Shown: in pieces, positions 37,413 through 50,653 of the stretch
Numbering within the stretch: position 1 is the first letter of the stretch
Layout: each line of letters starts with the position of its first letter
Origin: Deinococcus aetherius
Lineage (GTDB): Bacteria > Deinococcota > Deinococci > Deinococcales > Deinococcaceae
DNA length: 64,000 nt
NCBI RefSeq assembly: GCF_025997855.1
Contig: NZ_AP026560.1
Coordinates: 758,501-822,500, forward strand
Reading direction: 5' to 3'
Notes under the pieces: generated by a model
The model's database searches: none
What the model was told of the DNA's origin: nothing
Seen by the model: the letters and a program-made list of their open reading frames with translations, nothing else
Made by a program: the position numbers and the translations under genes

Positions 37413-37756
37413 GCAATCACTCCTGTGAATGAATTCACGAGTCGGCTCCGAGGCAGAGGTCACCCAAGGAACCGGCCGGAGGCGTCCTCCGGTCACAGGC
37501 CCAGTGTACACGTCACACGAAATAGGCGTGTAATGCGACCTTCATATCCTGCCGGGCCCCCCTCCTGGGGAGACCGCGCGCGAGGCCACACCCTGGGGCC
37601 CCGGTTCATGCTTCAATGAGGAGGTACACACAATCCGCCTGCCCGCACGCCCACGGCGCACGGGTTCCGCTCCCTTTCGCTCCCCCGCCGGTTGTTCCCG
37701 AGGTCCCCCGTGCCGCGCCGCAACCGCGCCGCCTTCCCGCTTCCCGGAGGCCATCC
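37413..37756. other. Divergent intergenic region between ndh and the hydroxylase operon
   Basis: A 344-bp gap. It holds an inverted repeat, ACACG-AAATAGG-CGTGT (37517-37533), next to GTGTACACGTCACACG, which could be an operator. A TACACT on the minus strand in this repeat could be the ndh -10. A TATCCT hexamer lies near 37545 on the plus strand. No further gene is supported; the open frame from 37616 is an extension of the hydroxylase small subunit. Confidence 0.4.
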
Positions 37757-38257
<501 letters not shown>

Positions 38258-38269
38258 GAAAAGCTGTGC

Positions 38270-38358
38270 GTGGGAAGTGGTGAGTGGTCAGTGGAGAAAG
38301 CGCAGCAAAGGCAGAAGCTTTCGCCAAAGCTCCCACTCACTCCTCACCACTGACCACC
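38270..38358. repeat. Heptamer-based inverted repeat between small and large subunit genes
   Basis: Tandem AGTGGTG AGTGGTC AGTGG-type heptamers (38276-38294), a middle of about 30 bases, then the inverse type CTCACCACTGACCACC (38342-38358). The two arms can pair into a long hairpin. A homologous copy fills the next gap of the operon (40783-40879). Confidence 0.7.
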
Positions 38359-38380
38359 AACCCGTTCCGGAGGAACATCT

Positions 38381-40774
<2,394 letters not shown>

Positions 40775-40782
40775 GAAGCAGT

Positions 40783-40879
40783 GAGTGGGAAGTGGTGAGT
40801 GGTTAGTGGAAAAAGCGCGGCAGAGGCCAATGCCTTTGCCAAGGCTCCCACTCACCACTGACTACCGACCACTGACCGG
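40783..40879. repeat. Second heptamer-based inverted repeat in the hydroxylase operon
   Basis: Copy of the 38270-38358 element. It starts within ten bases of the large-subunit stop, with AGTGGTG AGTGGTT AGTGG, and ends CCACTCA CCACTGA, CTACCGA CCACTGA. Both copies lie just upstream of a GGAGG ribosome binding site. Confidence 0.7.
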
Positions 40880-40893
40880 TCCCGGAGGGAAAC

Positions 40894-41685
40894 ATGTACC
40901 CAACCAACTTCGACTACCAGAAAGCCCACAGCGTCGATGAGGCGCTTGCCGCGATGGCCGCCAACCCCGACCTCAAGGTGATCGCGGGGGGGCACTCGCT
41001 GCTGCCCGCCATGAAGCTGCGGCTCGCCCAGCCGCCCGCGCTGCTCGACGTGTTCGGCATCGAGGAGCTGCGGGGCATCCGCGAGGAGGGCGAGATGTAC
41101 GTGGTCGGCGCGATGACCACCCACGCGCAGATTCAGCGTTCCGGGCTTCCCCTCTTCCCCGAGGTGGCGAGCTACGTCGGGGACCCGATGGTCCGCAACC
41201 GGGGCACCATCGGCGGTTCCCTGGCGCACGCCGACCCCAGCGCGGACTACCCGGCGGCGGCCCTGGCCCTGGGGGTGGAGTTCGTCATCCGGGGAATGGA
41301 CGGCGAGCGCGTGGTCCCCGCCGACGAGATGTTCGTGGGGATGTTCGAGAGTTCGGTGCAGCTCGGCGAACTGCTGACCCATATCCGCATCCCCAGGAAT
41401 GTCCAGGCCAGCGCCTACGAGAAGTTCAAGCACCCGGCGAGCCACTACGCCATCGTTGGCGTCGCCATCGCCCGTGACGCGGACGGCCAGATTCGAGCCG
41501 CCTACACCGGGGCGGGGGAGAAGGCCCAACGTCTGACTGTTCTAGAGGAGCGTCTGAACGGCGGGCAGCCCGTCGGAACGGGTCTCGTGGACTCGTCCGG
41601 TCTCCTCGGCGACCGCTTCGCCAGCCCCGAGTACCGGGCGCATCTGGTGGACGTGCTGGCGGCGCGGGCGGCGGCGCGGATTTAA
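40894..41685 (+). CDS. coxM: Molybdenum hydroxylase medium (FAD) subunit
   Basis: A 263-residue FAD-binding subunit. The FAD contacts AGGHSLLPAMKLRL (near residue 31) and TIGGSLAHADPSADYP (near 108) are both intact, and the C-terminal domain (CO_deh_flav_C type) follows. It receives electrons from the 2Fe-2S subunit. Third gene of the operon, with CGGAGGG before the ATG. No accessory genes (coxD/E/F or xdhC-like maturation factors) follow; the operon stops at a strong terminator. Confidence 0.9.
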   Translation: MYPTNFDYQKAHSVDEALAAMAANPDLKVIAGGHSLLPAMKLRLAQPPALLDVFGIEELRGIREEGEMYVVGAMTTHAQIQRSGLPLFPEVASYVGDPMVRNRGTIGGSLAHADPSADYPAAALALGVEFVIRGMDGERVVPADEMFVGMFESSVQLGELLTHIRIPRNVQASAYEKFKHPASHYAIVGVAIARDADGQIRAAYTGAGEKAQRLTVLEERLNGGQPVGTGLVDSSGLLGDRFASPEYRAHLVDVLAARAAARI

Positions 41686-41699
41686 CTTCCCCAAACCAC

Positions 41700-41748
41700 A
41701 AAGAGGTAAGGTGGGCCGCCCCAACCAGGATGGCCCACCTTCCTCTTT
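41700..41748. terminator. Bidirectional terminator between coxM and slyD
   Basis: AAAGAGG-TAAGGTGGGCC pairs with GGCCCACCTT-CCTCTTTT across a 14-base loop, with A and T tracts at either end. It can serve both convergent genes. Confidence 0.85.
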
Positions 41749-41752
41749 TCCC

Positions 41753-41780
41753 GCTCACTCCTCACTCCTAACCACTGCCG
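41753..41780. repeat. Heptamer array after slyD
   Basis: On the minus strand, immediately after the slyD stop codon (41784-41782), the sequence reads GCGGC then AGTGGTT AGGAGTG AGGAGTG. It is a short, degenerate relative of the arrays in the hydroxylase operon. Confidence 0.5.
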
Positions 41781-41781
41781 C

Positions 41782-42261
<480 letters not shown>

Positions 42262-42408
42262 GATGATCTCCGTTTCCTGAAAAGGCGGCGGGGGGGCCGA
42301 CTTGCCCCGGAGTGTAACCCCGCCGCCTTCCCCGGAGAATCGGCCTTAACGGAATCGAAATATTGAGGTGGGGGTGGGTATCTCCCGCCATGACCCTATC
42401 CTGCCCCC

Positions 42409-43605
42409 ATGACCTCCCGCCGCCCCGACTTCCCCATGTTCGTCAGCGTGTCCGAGGCGCGGAAGATGCTCGCCGCCCTCCTCCCCGACCCCGGGCAGGA
42501 GGAGGTGCCGCTCGCCGGGGCACGGGGACGAGCCCTCGCCGCGCCGCTCGCCGCCCTCGTCAGCCATCCAACCGCGACGGAGAGTGCCCTGGACGGCATC
42601 GCTGCCCAGGAGGAAGACACGCTGAGCGCCGCCCCAGCCTCGCCCGTTCGCCTGCGGGTGGTGGGGGAGAGCCGCGCCGGGGCACCTTTTGAGGGAACGG
42701 TTGGCCCCGGCGAGTGCGTCCGCATCTACACGGGCGCTCCTCTCCCACAGGGCGCCGACGCAATCTGCCCCGTCGAGCAACTCACAGACGACGGCGAAGA
42801 GCACGTCCTCCTCGCCCGACCCGCCAGCCCCGGCGACGTGCGGCCCGAGGGCGGGGACTTCCGGGTGGGCGAGACGGTGCTGGAGGCGGGCGTCCCCCTC
42901 ACCCCCCCACGGGTGGCCCTCGCCGCCGCCCTGGGGCACGCCCGTGTACCCGTCCGCCGCCGCCTGCGGGTCGCGCTCCTCTCCACCGGGGACGAGGTGG
43001 TCGAGCCCGGCGGGCCCCTGTCGCCCGGGCAGGTGTACGACAGTAACCGCTACGGCCTGCACGCGATGCTGGAGGAGTGCGGCTGCGAGGTCGTGCCGCT
43101 CGGTCACGCGCCCGACAGTCCCCAGGCCCTTCAGGAGGTCGTTGGGCGCGCGGGCGGGGCGGACGTGCTGCTCACGAGCGGTGGGGTCAGCATGGGGCGG
43201 TACGACTTCATGCGCGACCTGCTCATCGAACACGGGCGGGTCGCTTTCTGGAAGGTGCGGATGCGCCCGGGCGGCCCCGCCCTCCTGGGGGGCTGGAACG
43301 GTCTCCCGGTCTTCGGGCTGCCGGGCAATCCGGTGAGCAGCCTGGTCGTGTTCCACGTCATCGTGCGGCCCGCACTCACCGGGCAGCCGGTGCAGACCCT
43401 CCGGCTGCGGGCGGGCACCCCTTTCCGCACCCTCCCCGACAAGACGGCGTTCTGGCGCGCGACCATCCGAGACGGCCAGGTCTACGACTACCCCAAGCAG
43501 GGGAGCGGCGTGTTGCGGTCGCTGAGCGACACGGGTGCCCTCGTCGTCGTGCCGGAGGGGGTGCGGGTGGAGGCGGGGGACGATGTGGACGTGGTGCTGC
43601 TGTAA
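42409..43605 (+). CDS. moeA: Molybdopterin molybdenumtransferase MoeA
   Basis: A 398-residue protein that inserts molybdate into adenylylated molybdopterin. Motifs: VRIYTGAPLPQGADAICPVEQ in the N-terminal half, LSTGDEVVEPGGPLSPGQVYDSN, the TSGGVSMGRYDF loop, and FGLPGNPVSSLVVF near 300. The opening SVSEARKMLAALL is typical. A TATCCT hexamer six bases upstream of the ATG (42397-42402) marks a leaderless-type promoter. It is close to the molybdenum hydroxylase operon, which needs this cofactor. Confidence 0.95.
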   Translation: MTSRRPDFPMFVSVSEARKMLAALLPDPGQEEVPLAGARGRALAAPLAALVSHPTATESALDGIAAQEEDTLSAAPASPVRLRVVGESRAGAPFEGTVGPGECVRIYTGAPLPQGADAICPVEQLTDDGEEHVLLARPASPGDVRPEGGDFRVGETVLEAGVPLTPPRVALAAALGHARVPVRRRLRVALLSTGDEVVEPGGPLSPGQVYDSNRYGLHAMLEECGCEVVPLGHAPDSPQALQEVVGRAGGADVLLTSGGVSMGRYDFMRDLLIEHGRVAFWKVRMRPGGPALLGGWNGLPVFGLPGNPVSSLVVFHVIVRPALTGQPVQTLRLRAGTPFRTLPDKTAFWRATIRDGQVYDYPKQGSGVLRSLSDTGALVVVPEGVRVEAGDDVDVVLL

Positions 43606-43633
43606 GGAGGGTAAGGAGTCGGAGCGCCGTCCC

Positions 43634-44668
43634 TCAGTCCTGATCCTGTTCCCCGAGCACCCGCCGTGCCAGCGCCCACCCGCTGAGGAGCGCGGCCTCC
43701 ACCCTGGGGCCGTTGGGATCGGGGGTGTGCCAGTCCCCGCACCAGCCGAGGCCCAGTGACGGGTCCCAGTGCGCGGGGCCGGGGGCACGCTCGGTGGGCG
43801 TGGCGTACCGCCAGCGGTGGGCGAAGGCATGGACGGGCGTGAAGCCCCCCAGCACCTCGTGGGCTGCCTCTAGGAGTTCGGGCAGCACGTCCTCCGGGCG
43901 GCGTTCGAGATGGGCCCGGGTCCAGTCCGGCGTGGCGTGCAGCATCAGGGCGGGGGGGTGTCCGGGCTCGCGCTTGGTGTGCTCGCGGGCGACCCATTCG
44001 AGGACGGGGTGGCCGTACAGCCGCAGGGCGACCCACTCGGCGTCCACGTCCCGCTCCAGCACAACGCCCGCCGCCCAGTAGGGGTCGTAACGGACGCGCC
44101 CCACCTCCCCCGCCGCCTCGGCGAGGACTGAAACCCCGTCCACGAGATCGTCCAGGAGCGGCGCCACCTGTGGGCCGGGAAGGTTGAGGACGAGGCGCGG
44201 CGCCTCCCAACTTGCGCCGTCGCGGGTGTGGACCCGCCAGCCGTCCGCCAGACGCTCCAGGCTGGAGACCTCGGCATGGGTCGTGATGGGGAGGCCCCGG
44301 GCGAGGTGCCTCCCCATCGCGCTCATCCCGGCGGGCGGCACGTAGCGGTGATATTCGGGGGGCGGGGTGGTGACGCTGCCCTCGCGCCACTCGCTGACCG
44401 AGCGGGTCCACACCCGCAGCCACCCGTCCCGCACGCCGCCCTCCGCCAGCGCCCGGGTGCGGTCGTGCCGGGCGGTGAAGAAACGCGCCCCGTGGTCGAG
44501 CCGGGCCTCGCGCCCGTCGTCCAGCACGACCCGCCGCGTGGAGGCCCGCCCGCTCACCCCACGCGACTTGTCGAGGACCTGAACGCTCATCCCCGCCCGC
44601 GCCACGTCCCCCGCGAGCGCCAATCCCGCGAGCCCCGCCCCGACGACCAGAAGGTCGGGGCTGCTCAT
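43634..44668 (-). CDS. Renalase-like FAD-dependent oxidoreductase
   Basis: A 344-residue flavoprotein. The N-terminal dinucleotide-binding motif is LLVVGAGLAGLALAGDVARAG, followed by VLDKSRGVSGRASTRR and LDHGARFFTAR, the renalase-like pattern. The C-terminal LGWCGDWHTPDPNGPRVEAALLSG closes the FAD site. Bacterial renalases oxidise isomeric dihydro-NAD(P); this exact activity is inferred. It lies downstream of the CoA-binding protein gene on the same strand. Confidence 0.82.
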   Translation of the reverse strand: MSSPDLLVVGAGLAGLALAGDVARAGMSVQVLDKSRGVSGRASTRRVVLDDGREARLDHGARFFTARHDRTRALAEGGVRDGWLRVWTRSVSEWREGSVTTPPPEYHRYVPPAGMSAMGRHLARGLPITTHAEVSSLERLADGWRVHTRDGASWEAPRLVLNLPGPQVAPLLDDLVDGVSVLAEAAGEVGRVRYDPYWAAGVVLERDVDAEWVALRLYGHPVLEWVAREHTKREPGHPPALMLHATPDWTRAHLERRPEDVLPELLEAAHEVLGGFTPVHAFAHRWRYATPTERAPGPAHWDPSLGLGWCGDWHTPDPNGPRVEAALLSGWALARRVLGEQDQD

Positions 44669-44683
44669 CCCGCCCGGCCGACG

Positions 44684-44707
44684 GCTGAAAGCTGACCGCT
44701 GACGGCT
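44684..44707. repeat. Heptanucleotide repeat array after the CoA-binding gene
   Basis: GCTGAAA GCTGACC GCTGACG plus GCT on the plus strand. On the minus strand it starts one base after the stop codon of the gene at 44709. Confidence 0.7.
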
Positions 44708-44708
44708 C

Positions 44709-45133
44709 TCACAACAGCGCCCGGTGGTCCGCCAACATGCAGCGGTCCTGAATCACGTCGATGCCGCGCCCGGTGAGGGCCTGCGCCGTGCGGTCGTCGC
44801 GGATGCCCTGCTGCATCCACACCACGCGGGGCGGGGGAGTCATGTTCAGGATATCGGGGAGGTGTTCGTGCACCTTGTCGCTGCGGCGGAAGATTTCGAC
44901 CACGTCCACGGGGGTGCTGATCTCGGCGAGGGTGGACACCGCCCGGTGCCCGAAGAAGCTCTCGCCGCGCGCCGCCAGGGCCGGGTTCACGGGGATGATC
45001 GTGTAGCCCTGGCGGTACAGGTACTCGGGGACGTAGTAGGCGGGCTTCATGGGGTCGCGGTGGAAGCCCACCACGGCGATCACCTTGTTCTCGGTGAGGA
45101 TGCGAATCACGTCCGGGATGCTCTGAAGCTGCG

Positions 45134-45137
<4 letters not shown>
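44709..45137 (-). CDS. CoA-binding domain protein
   Basis: A 142-residue Rossmann-fold protein from ATG 45137, overlapping the hemL stop. Motifs: KVIAVVGFHRDPMKPAYYVPEYL, GYTIIPVNPALA, PVDVVEIFRRSDKVHEHL and VWMQQGIRDD, typical of the CoA_binding_2 family (YccU-like). These proteins bind coenzyme A or nucleotides; their role is unknown. A DRCMLADHRAL segment near the end carries the conserved C-x3-DH pattern. Confidence 0.85.
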
Positions 45138-46477
<1,340 letters not shown>

Positions 46478-46642
46478 GCGGATCACCTTACGGCAAGCTG
46501 ACGGAGGCGGGGGGAAGAGAAAAGACAGTTGGAAGGGCGGTGGGACGCGGTGATTCGTTAATGGTCCGGCACGTTTCCCTCCTGTGAAACGGCGTCCCGG
46601 CACCAACGAAAAGGACGGGCACCCCCGGCCCGCCCTCCTAAA

Positions 46643-46666
46643 GCTGATCGCTGACGGCTGACCGCT
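46643..46666. repeat. Heptanucleotide repeat array after the 46669 gene
   Basis: GCTGATC GCTGACG GCTGACC plus GCT on the plus strand. On the minus strand it starts two bases after the stop codon of the next gene. Confidence 0.7.
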
Positions 46667-46668
46667 TC

Positions 46669-47364
46669 CTACAACCCCAGCAACCCCAGCGCCGCCGTCT
46701 GCGTGAGCCCCTGGCGGTAGGGCTCGACGAGCTGGCGCTCCTGCGGGGTGGCAGTCTGCACCGCCGTGTTGAGGTCGGGAAGGCGCCCCGCCTGGATGGC
46801 CTCGGCGGCGCGGGCGAAGTCGACGTTGGGGAGACCCAGGGCGCGGTTGACCGTGCTTCGGATGGTCGCGTACCGTTCGGCACTCAGCCCCTCGCGGGCC
46901 AGGGCGGTCGCCTGGGCCTGCCGGGCGCGGCCGATGCTGGTGCCCGCGTCACGCAGGACGCCGACGATGGTGAGGATGTTCGGCGTCTGCCCGTTCTGGA
47001 TATCGGTCCACACGTTCTGGAGGTTGGTGAAGCTGCCGCCCAGGGCCGCGCTCACGTCCTGGCGCACCCGCGCGAACCGCCCCACGTCCGCCTGCGTGAC
47101 GGGGCTGCCGACGTTCCCGCCCGGCGCGGGAGTCGTGCCCGGGCCAGTGTCACCGCCCGGCAGGCTGGGCACCTGAACGCCCGTTCCGCCCCCCTGCGGC
47201 GTCTGGGTCTGCGTCTGCACCGTGGTGGGCGTCTGCCACGAGGCGAGGAATCCCCGCACGGGCTGGATCACGAGAAACCACGCCAGCGCCCCCAGCACGG
47301 CGAGCACGATCAGCGTGCCGCCCCCGCAGCCCAAGCACCCGCATCCCGGTCCACGTCGTCTCAT
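46669..47364 (-). CDS. Single-TM anchored protein, unknown function
   Basis: A 231-residue protein. A short Cys/Gly/Arg-rich start (RRRGPGCGCLGCGGG) precedes one membrane helix (LIVLAVLGALAWFLVIQPV). A Thr/Gln/Gly/Pro-rich linker of about 50 residues leads to a helical domain (VGRFARVRQDVSAAL, then ARQAQATALAREGLSAERY). The orientation suggests an extracytoplasmic C-terminal domain. A TATCGT hexamer five bases before the ATG (47370-47375) fits a leaderless promoter. Family not recognised. Confidence 0.65.
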   Translation of the reverse strand: MRRRGPGCGCLGCGGGTLIVLAVLGALAWFLVIQPVRGFLASWQTPTTVQTQTQTPQGGGTGVQVPSLPGGDTGPGTTPAPGGNVGSPVTQADVGRFARVRQDVSAALGGSFTNLQNVWTDIQNGQTPNILTIVGVLRDAGTSIGRARQAQATALAREGLSAERYATIRSTVNRALGLPNVDFARAAEAIQAGRLPDLNTAVQTATPQERQLVEPYRQGLTQTAALGLLGL

Positions 47365-47434
47365 GCCCCACGATACGGGGCCCGGATGAGCCCGGTTCCC
47401 GGACCTGCCGGGGACGCGCCTGCCACGGCTTCGG

Positions 47435-47464
47435 TTGACAGGAGCCGGGCGGGCGCTCTTAAAT
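47435..47464 (+). promoter_or_regulatory. Promoter of the lipoprotein hydrolase gene
   Basis: TTGACA (47435-47440), 18-base spacer, TTAAAT (47459-47464). The -35 is the best consensus match seen in the window. It predicts an untranslated leader of about 115 nt. Confidence 0.65.
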
Positions 47465-47585
47465 ACGGGCGCTCATCCCTTTCTCAGTCTGTGGCGTGCC
47501 CTGCGGCGCGGTTTCGCGGCGTCTCGCCACTGCCCTTGGTCCACCCGGCCCGGTGGACGTCGTGTCCTCACCCCCTGGAGGTCTT

Positions 47586-48980
47586 ATGCCCGTTCATCCC
47601 ACTCCCCCGGTTCACGCTGCCCGCTGGCTCGCCGTCCTCGCCTGCGGGCTCGCGCTCGCCGCCTGCGGGCAGGTCGCCGCGCCCGCCGAGACCCGTCCCC
47701 AGGACGAGCGCACCTTCACGCCCGTCGAGCCGACCACGGCCCCCGTCGCGGGCGCGACCCTTTACAAGGGGCAGTACCCGGGTATCCAGGGACCGGCGGA
47801 GTACATGATCGAGGTGCCCGACAACTGGAACGGCACCCTGGTGATGTACACGCACGGTTACCGGGGCATGGGCCAGGAGCTGACGGTCGATCCCCCCTCC
47901 ATCCGGGCGTACCTCCTCTCGCAGGGGTACGCCTGGGCGGCGAGCAGCTACTCGGCGAACTACTACGACGTGCAGGCCGGGGTCGAGGACACGAACGCGC
48001 TGGCGCTGGCCTTCGGGAGCCTCACGGGCGGCAAGTACAAGACGCCGAGCAAGTACCTGATCATGGGCTTCTCGATGGGTGGGCACGTCGCCGGGGCCGC
48101 CGTCGAGAAGGAGACGCTCGCCACCGCGCGGAACAAGGTGAATTACGCCGCCGCGCTGCCCATGTGCGGCGTGATGGACGAGGAGTACGAGTTCCAGTGG
48201 CTCGGGGACTACACCCTCGTCGCCGCGCAGCTCGCGGGCTTCGGGCCCCGGACCTTCCCGCAAAACGATTACCAGACGCTGCTGCCCGACATCAAGGCGG
48301 CGCTCTTCGACAACACCTCGGGGACGCTCTGGCAGGAAAACGCGGTGCAGGGCGCCAAGCTCCGCGAGATCAGCCGCAACCTCACGGGGGGCGAGCGGCC
48401 GGTGTTCAACCTGGGCTTCCGGGTGGGCAGCCTGCAAACTGCCGTCTTCGGCACGGGGGGCTCGAACGGCACGGTCAACGGCATCCTCAACAAGAACCTC
48501 TACGGCAACGAGGGCGTGACCTACCGCTGGACGACGGGCGACCTCACCCCCGCCGAGGCCGCCTTCAACGCCTCCATCCTGCGGGTGAAGGCCGACCCGG
48601 GCGCCAACCCCGCCCGCGCGAACGGCCTGCGCTGGCTGCCGCGCGTGAACGGCGAATTCAGCGTGCCCGTGCTCACCCTGCACACCCTGGGGGACTTCTA
48701 CGTGCCCTTCGCCCACCAGCAGAAGTACCGCCGCGCGGCGCAGGCGAACGGCAACGACGACCGCCTCGTGCAGCGGGCCATCCGCGCCGCCGGACACTGC
48801 GAGTTCACGGGCCCGGAGCTCGTCGAGGCCTTCAACGACCTCGTGAAGTGGGAGCAGACCGGCCAGAAGCCCGCCGGGGACGACGTGCTGACCCCCGCCG
48901 TGGTCGCCGACCCCAACTACGGCTGCCGGTACACGCGCGGCGTCCGTGCCGGAGTCGCCGCCTGCCCCGCCACGCCCTGA
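47586..48980 (+). CDS. Secreted lipoprotein alpha/beta-hydrolase
   Basis: A 464-residue protein from ATG 47586 (GGAGG upstream). The N-terminal signal WLAVLACGLALAAC ends in a lipobox cysteine. The hydrolase fold shows the oxyanion/nucleophile motif GFSMGG (Ser about 163), an Asp candidate in TLGDFYVPF and a His in AAGHCEF. The N-terminal GTLVMYTHGYRG is typical of esterase or DUF6351-like hydrolases. The substrate is unknown; secretion suggests a nutrient or polymer ester. It is transcribed alone. Confidence 0.8.
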   Translation: MPVHPTPPVHAARWLAVLACGLALAACGQVAAPAETRPQDERTFTPVEPTTAPVAGATLYKGQYPGIQGPAEYMIEVPDNWNGTLVMYTHGYRGMGQELTVDPPSIRAYLLSQGYAWAASSYSANYYDVQAGVEDTNALALAFGSLTGGKYKTPSKYLIMGFSMGGHVAGAAVEKETLATARNKVNYAAALPMCGVMDEEYEFQWLGDYTLVAAQLAGFGPRTFPQNDYQTLLPDIKAALFDNTSGTLWQENAVQGAKLREISRNLTGGERPVFNLGFRVGSLQTAVFGTGGSNGTVNGILNKNLYGNEGVTYRWTTGDLTPAEAAFNASILRVKADPGANPARANGLRWLPRVNGEFSVPVLTLHTLGDFYVPFAHQQKYRRAAQANGNDDRLVQRAIRAAGHCEFTGPELVEAFNDLVKWEQTGQKPAGDDVLTPAVVADPNYGCRYTRGVRAGVAACPATP

Positions 48981-49034
48981 ACCACGGGCACGGGGCATGA
49001 GGACGGAGGGGCGAGCAGTTCGGGCCCCTCCGCC

Positions 49035-49661
49035 TCACGTGTCCCCGGACCACAGCACCGTGACGAGGGCCCTCCCTCCCTCCAGGCTGGCGCTCACCTT
49101 GCCGCCCGCCGCCACGTTGCTGACCGTCCACCCGCTGCCGAGGGGCACGTCGGCGCTCCGCAGCGGCCAGCGCACGCCGCCGAGGGTCAGGCCGCGCAGG
49201 TCGCTCAGGGCGAGCACACTGAGGGTGGTGTCGCGCGGGAGGTCCAGACGCACCACTGCGCCGGGGATGAGGGGGTGGCCGCTCTCGTCGCCGCTGTGAA
49301 GCGTCACGCGCAGGCCCTCTCCCGCGAGCCGGACGCCGCCCAGCACGAGAGCCGCCGTGTGGTCGAAGCGTCCGCCGAAGGCCCCCAGGAACACGAGGTC
49401 GGTCGCCCCCCGTTCCCGGGCCAGCCGCACGGCGAGTTCGGCGTCTGTCTCGTCCTTGGCGGCCGGGTGGACCTCGCGCGGGGCGTCCACGCTCAGCCCG
49501 TCCGAGGAGTCGAAGTCGCCCACCCAGGCATCCACCCTCACGCCCAGGGCGAAGGCGTGTCGCGCGCCGCCGTCAGCCGCGACCACGAGGTCGGGGCGGG
49601 GGAGGGCAGTGAGGGCGTCCGTGGGGACGAGGCGCCCTCCCACCAGAATCCAGGCGATCAC
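49035..49661 (-). CDS. thiN: Thiamine pyrophosphokinase
   Basis: A 208-residue protein that converts thiamine and ATP to thiamine diphosphate. Motifs: VVAADGGARHAFALGV, VGDFDSSDG, AKDETDAELAVRLARERGA and FGGRFDHTAAL, all typical of the TPK catalytic domain. The beta-rich C-terminal domain (TLSVLALSDLRGLTLGGVRWP, SNVAAG) binds thiamine. Start GTG 49661 overlaps the ATPase stop. Last gene of the thiamine transport operon, so imported thiamine is pyrophosphorylated by the same unit. Confidence 0.93.
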   Translation of the reverse strand: MIAWILVGGRLVPTDALTALPRPDLVVAADGGARHAFALGVRVDAWVGDFDSSDGLSVDAPREVHPAAKDETDAELAVRLARERGATDLVFLGAFGGRFDHTAALVLGGVRLAGEGLRVTLHSGDESGHPLIPGAVVRLDLPRDTTLSVLALSDLRGLTLGGVRWPLRSADVPLGSGWTVSNVAAGGKVSASLEGGRALVTVLWSGDT

Positions 49662-50653
49662 GCCGGGACCTCCCGGTCGTCGGGGAGGGTGAGCACCCGC
49701 GCCTCCTCCACCCGCAGCCGCAGACGGTCTCCCTCCAGCCCGGCCGCCTCCCGCGCGCTGAGGTGCAGGGTGAGCGGCCCGAGGGGGTGCAGGGCGGTGA
49801 CCTCGGTGCCCGTGTCCGTCGCCTGCCGCGCCGTGACGGGGAGGAGGTCGCCTTCTCCGAGCCGCACGGCCTCCTCGGAGACGAGTCGGGCGGTGCCGTT
49901 CCCGCACGGGAGGATATTCGCGTGCCCCAGGAAGGCGGCCACCCAGGCGCTTGCCGGGTGGGCGAAGACCTCGGGCACCTCGCCCACCTGCACGAGTCTG
50001 CCCGAGCGCATGACCGCCACCCGGTCCGCTACCGCCAGCGCCTCCCGCTGGTCGTGGGTGACGAGGAGGACGCCCGCCTTCACCCGCTGGAACAGTTCCC
50101 GCAGATCGCTCCTCAGCCGGGCCCGAAGCTGCTCGTCGAGGTTGGAGAGCGGCTCGTCCAGGAGCAGCAGGGGTGAGCCCGTCGCCACCGCCCGCGCCAG
50201 AGCCACCCGCTGCGCCTGCCCGCCCGAGAGTTCGTGTGGCCGCCGCCCGGCGAGGTCTTCCAGCCCGACGAGGGCGAGGGCCTCCCGCGCCCGCCCTTCG
50301 GCCTCCGCCCGGCTCGCCCCGCGCATCCGGGGACCGTAGGCGACGTTGCCGAGGACCCGCAGGTGCGGAAAGAGCGCGTAGTCCTGAAAGACCAGCCCGA
50401 CGTGCCGCGCCTCCGGGGGCAGGGCCGTCACGTCCCGCCCGCCGACCTCCACCCGTCCCTCGTCCGGGCGCTCCAGCCCCGCCACGCAACGCAGCACCGT
50501 ACTCTTGCCGCAGCCGCTGGGGCCCAGCAGGGCGACCGTCTCGCCCACGCCGACGGTGAGAGAAACGTCATTTACAGCACGCAGCAACCCGTAGTGCTTG
50601 AAGAGGTGCTCGGCTCGCAGTGCCGGGAAGGACACGCCCACATTCTGCGTCAC
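49658..50653 (-). CDS. thiQ: Thiamine ABC transporter ATPase
   Basis: A 331-residue ABC ATPase. Walker [10 protein letters not shown] at 44-52, Q-loop [12 protein letters not shown] near 90, signature LSGGQAQR at 142-149, Walker [14 protein letters not shown] at 162-174 and the switch His in [11 protein letters not shown] near 200. The C-terminal 90 residues form a TOBE-like regulatory domain, longer than in E. coli ThiQ and more like iron or spermidine importers. Thiamine is inferred from the TPP riboswitch and the adjacent pyrophosphokinase. Start GTG 50653 overlaps the permease stop. Confidence 0.9.
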   Translation of the reverse strand: MTQNVGVSFPALRAEHLFKHYGLLRAVNDVSLTVGVGETVALLGPSGCGKSTVLRCVAGLERPDEGRVEVGGRDVTALPPEARHVGLVFQDYALFPHLRVLGNVAYGPRMRGASRAEAEGRAREALALVGLEDLAGRRPHELSGGQAQRVALARAVATGSPLLLLDEPLSNLDEQLRARLRSDLRELFQRVKAGVLLVTHDQREALAVADRVAVMRSGRLVQVGEVPEVFAHPASAWVAAFLGHANILPCGNGTARLVSEEAVRLGEGDLLPVTARQATDTGTEVTALHPLGPLTLHLSAREAAGLEGDRLRLRVEEARVLTLPDDREVPA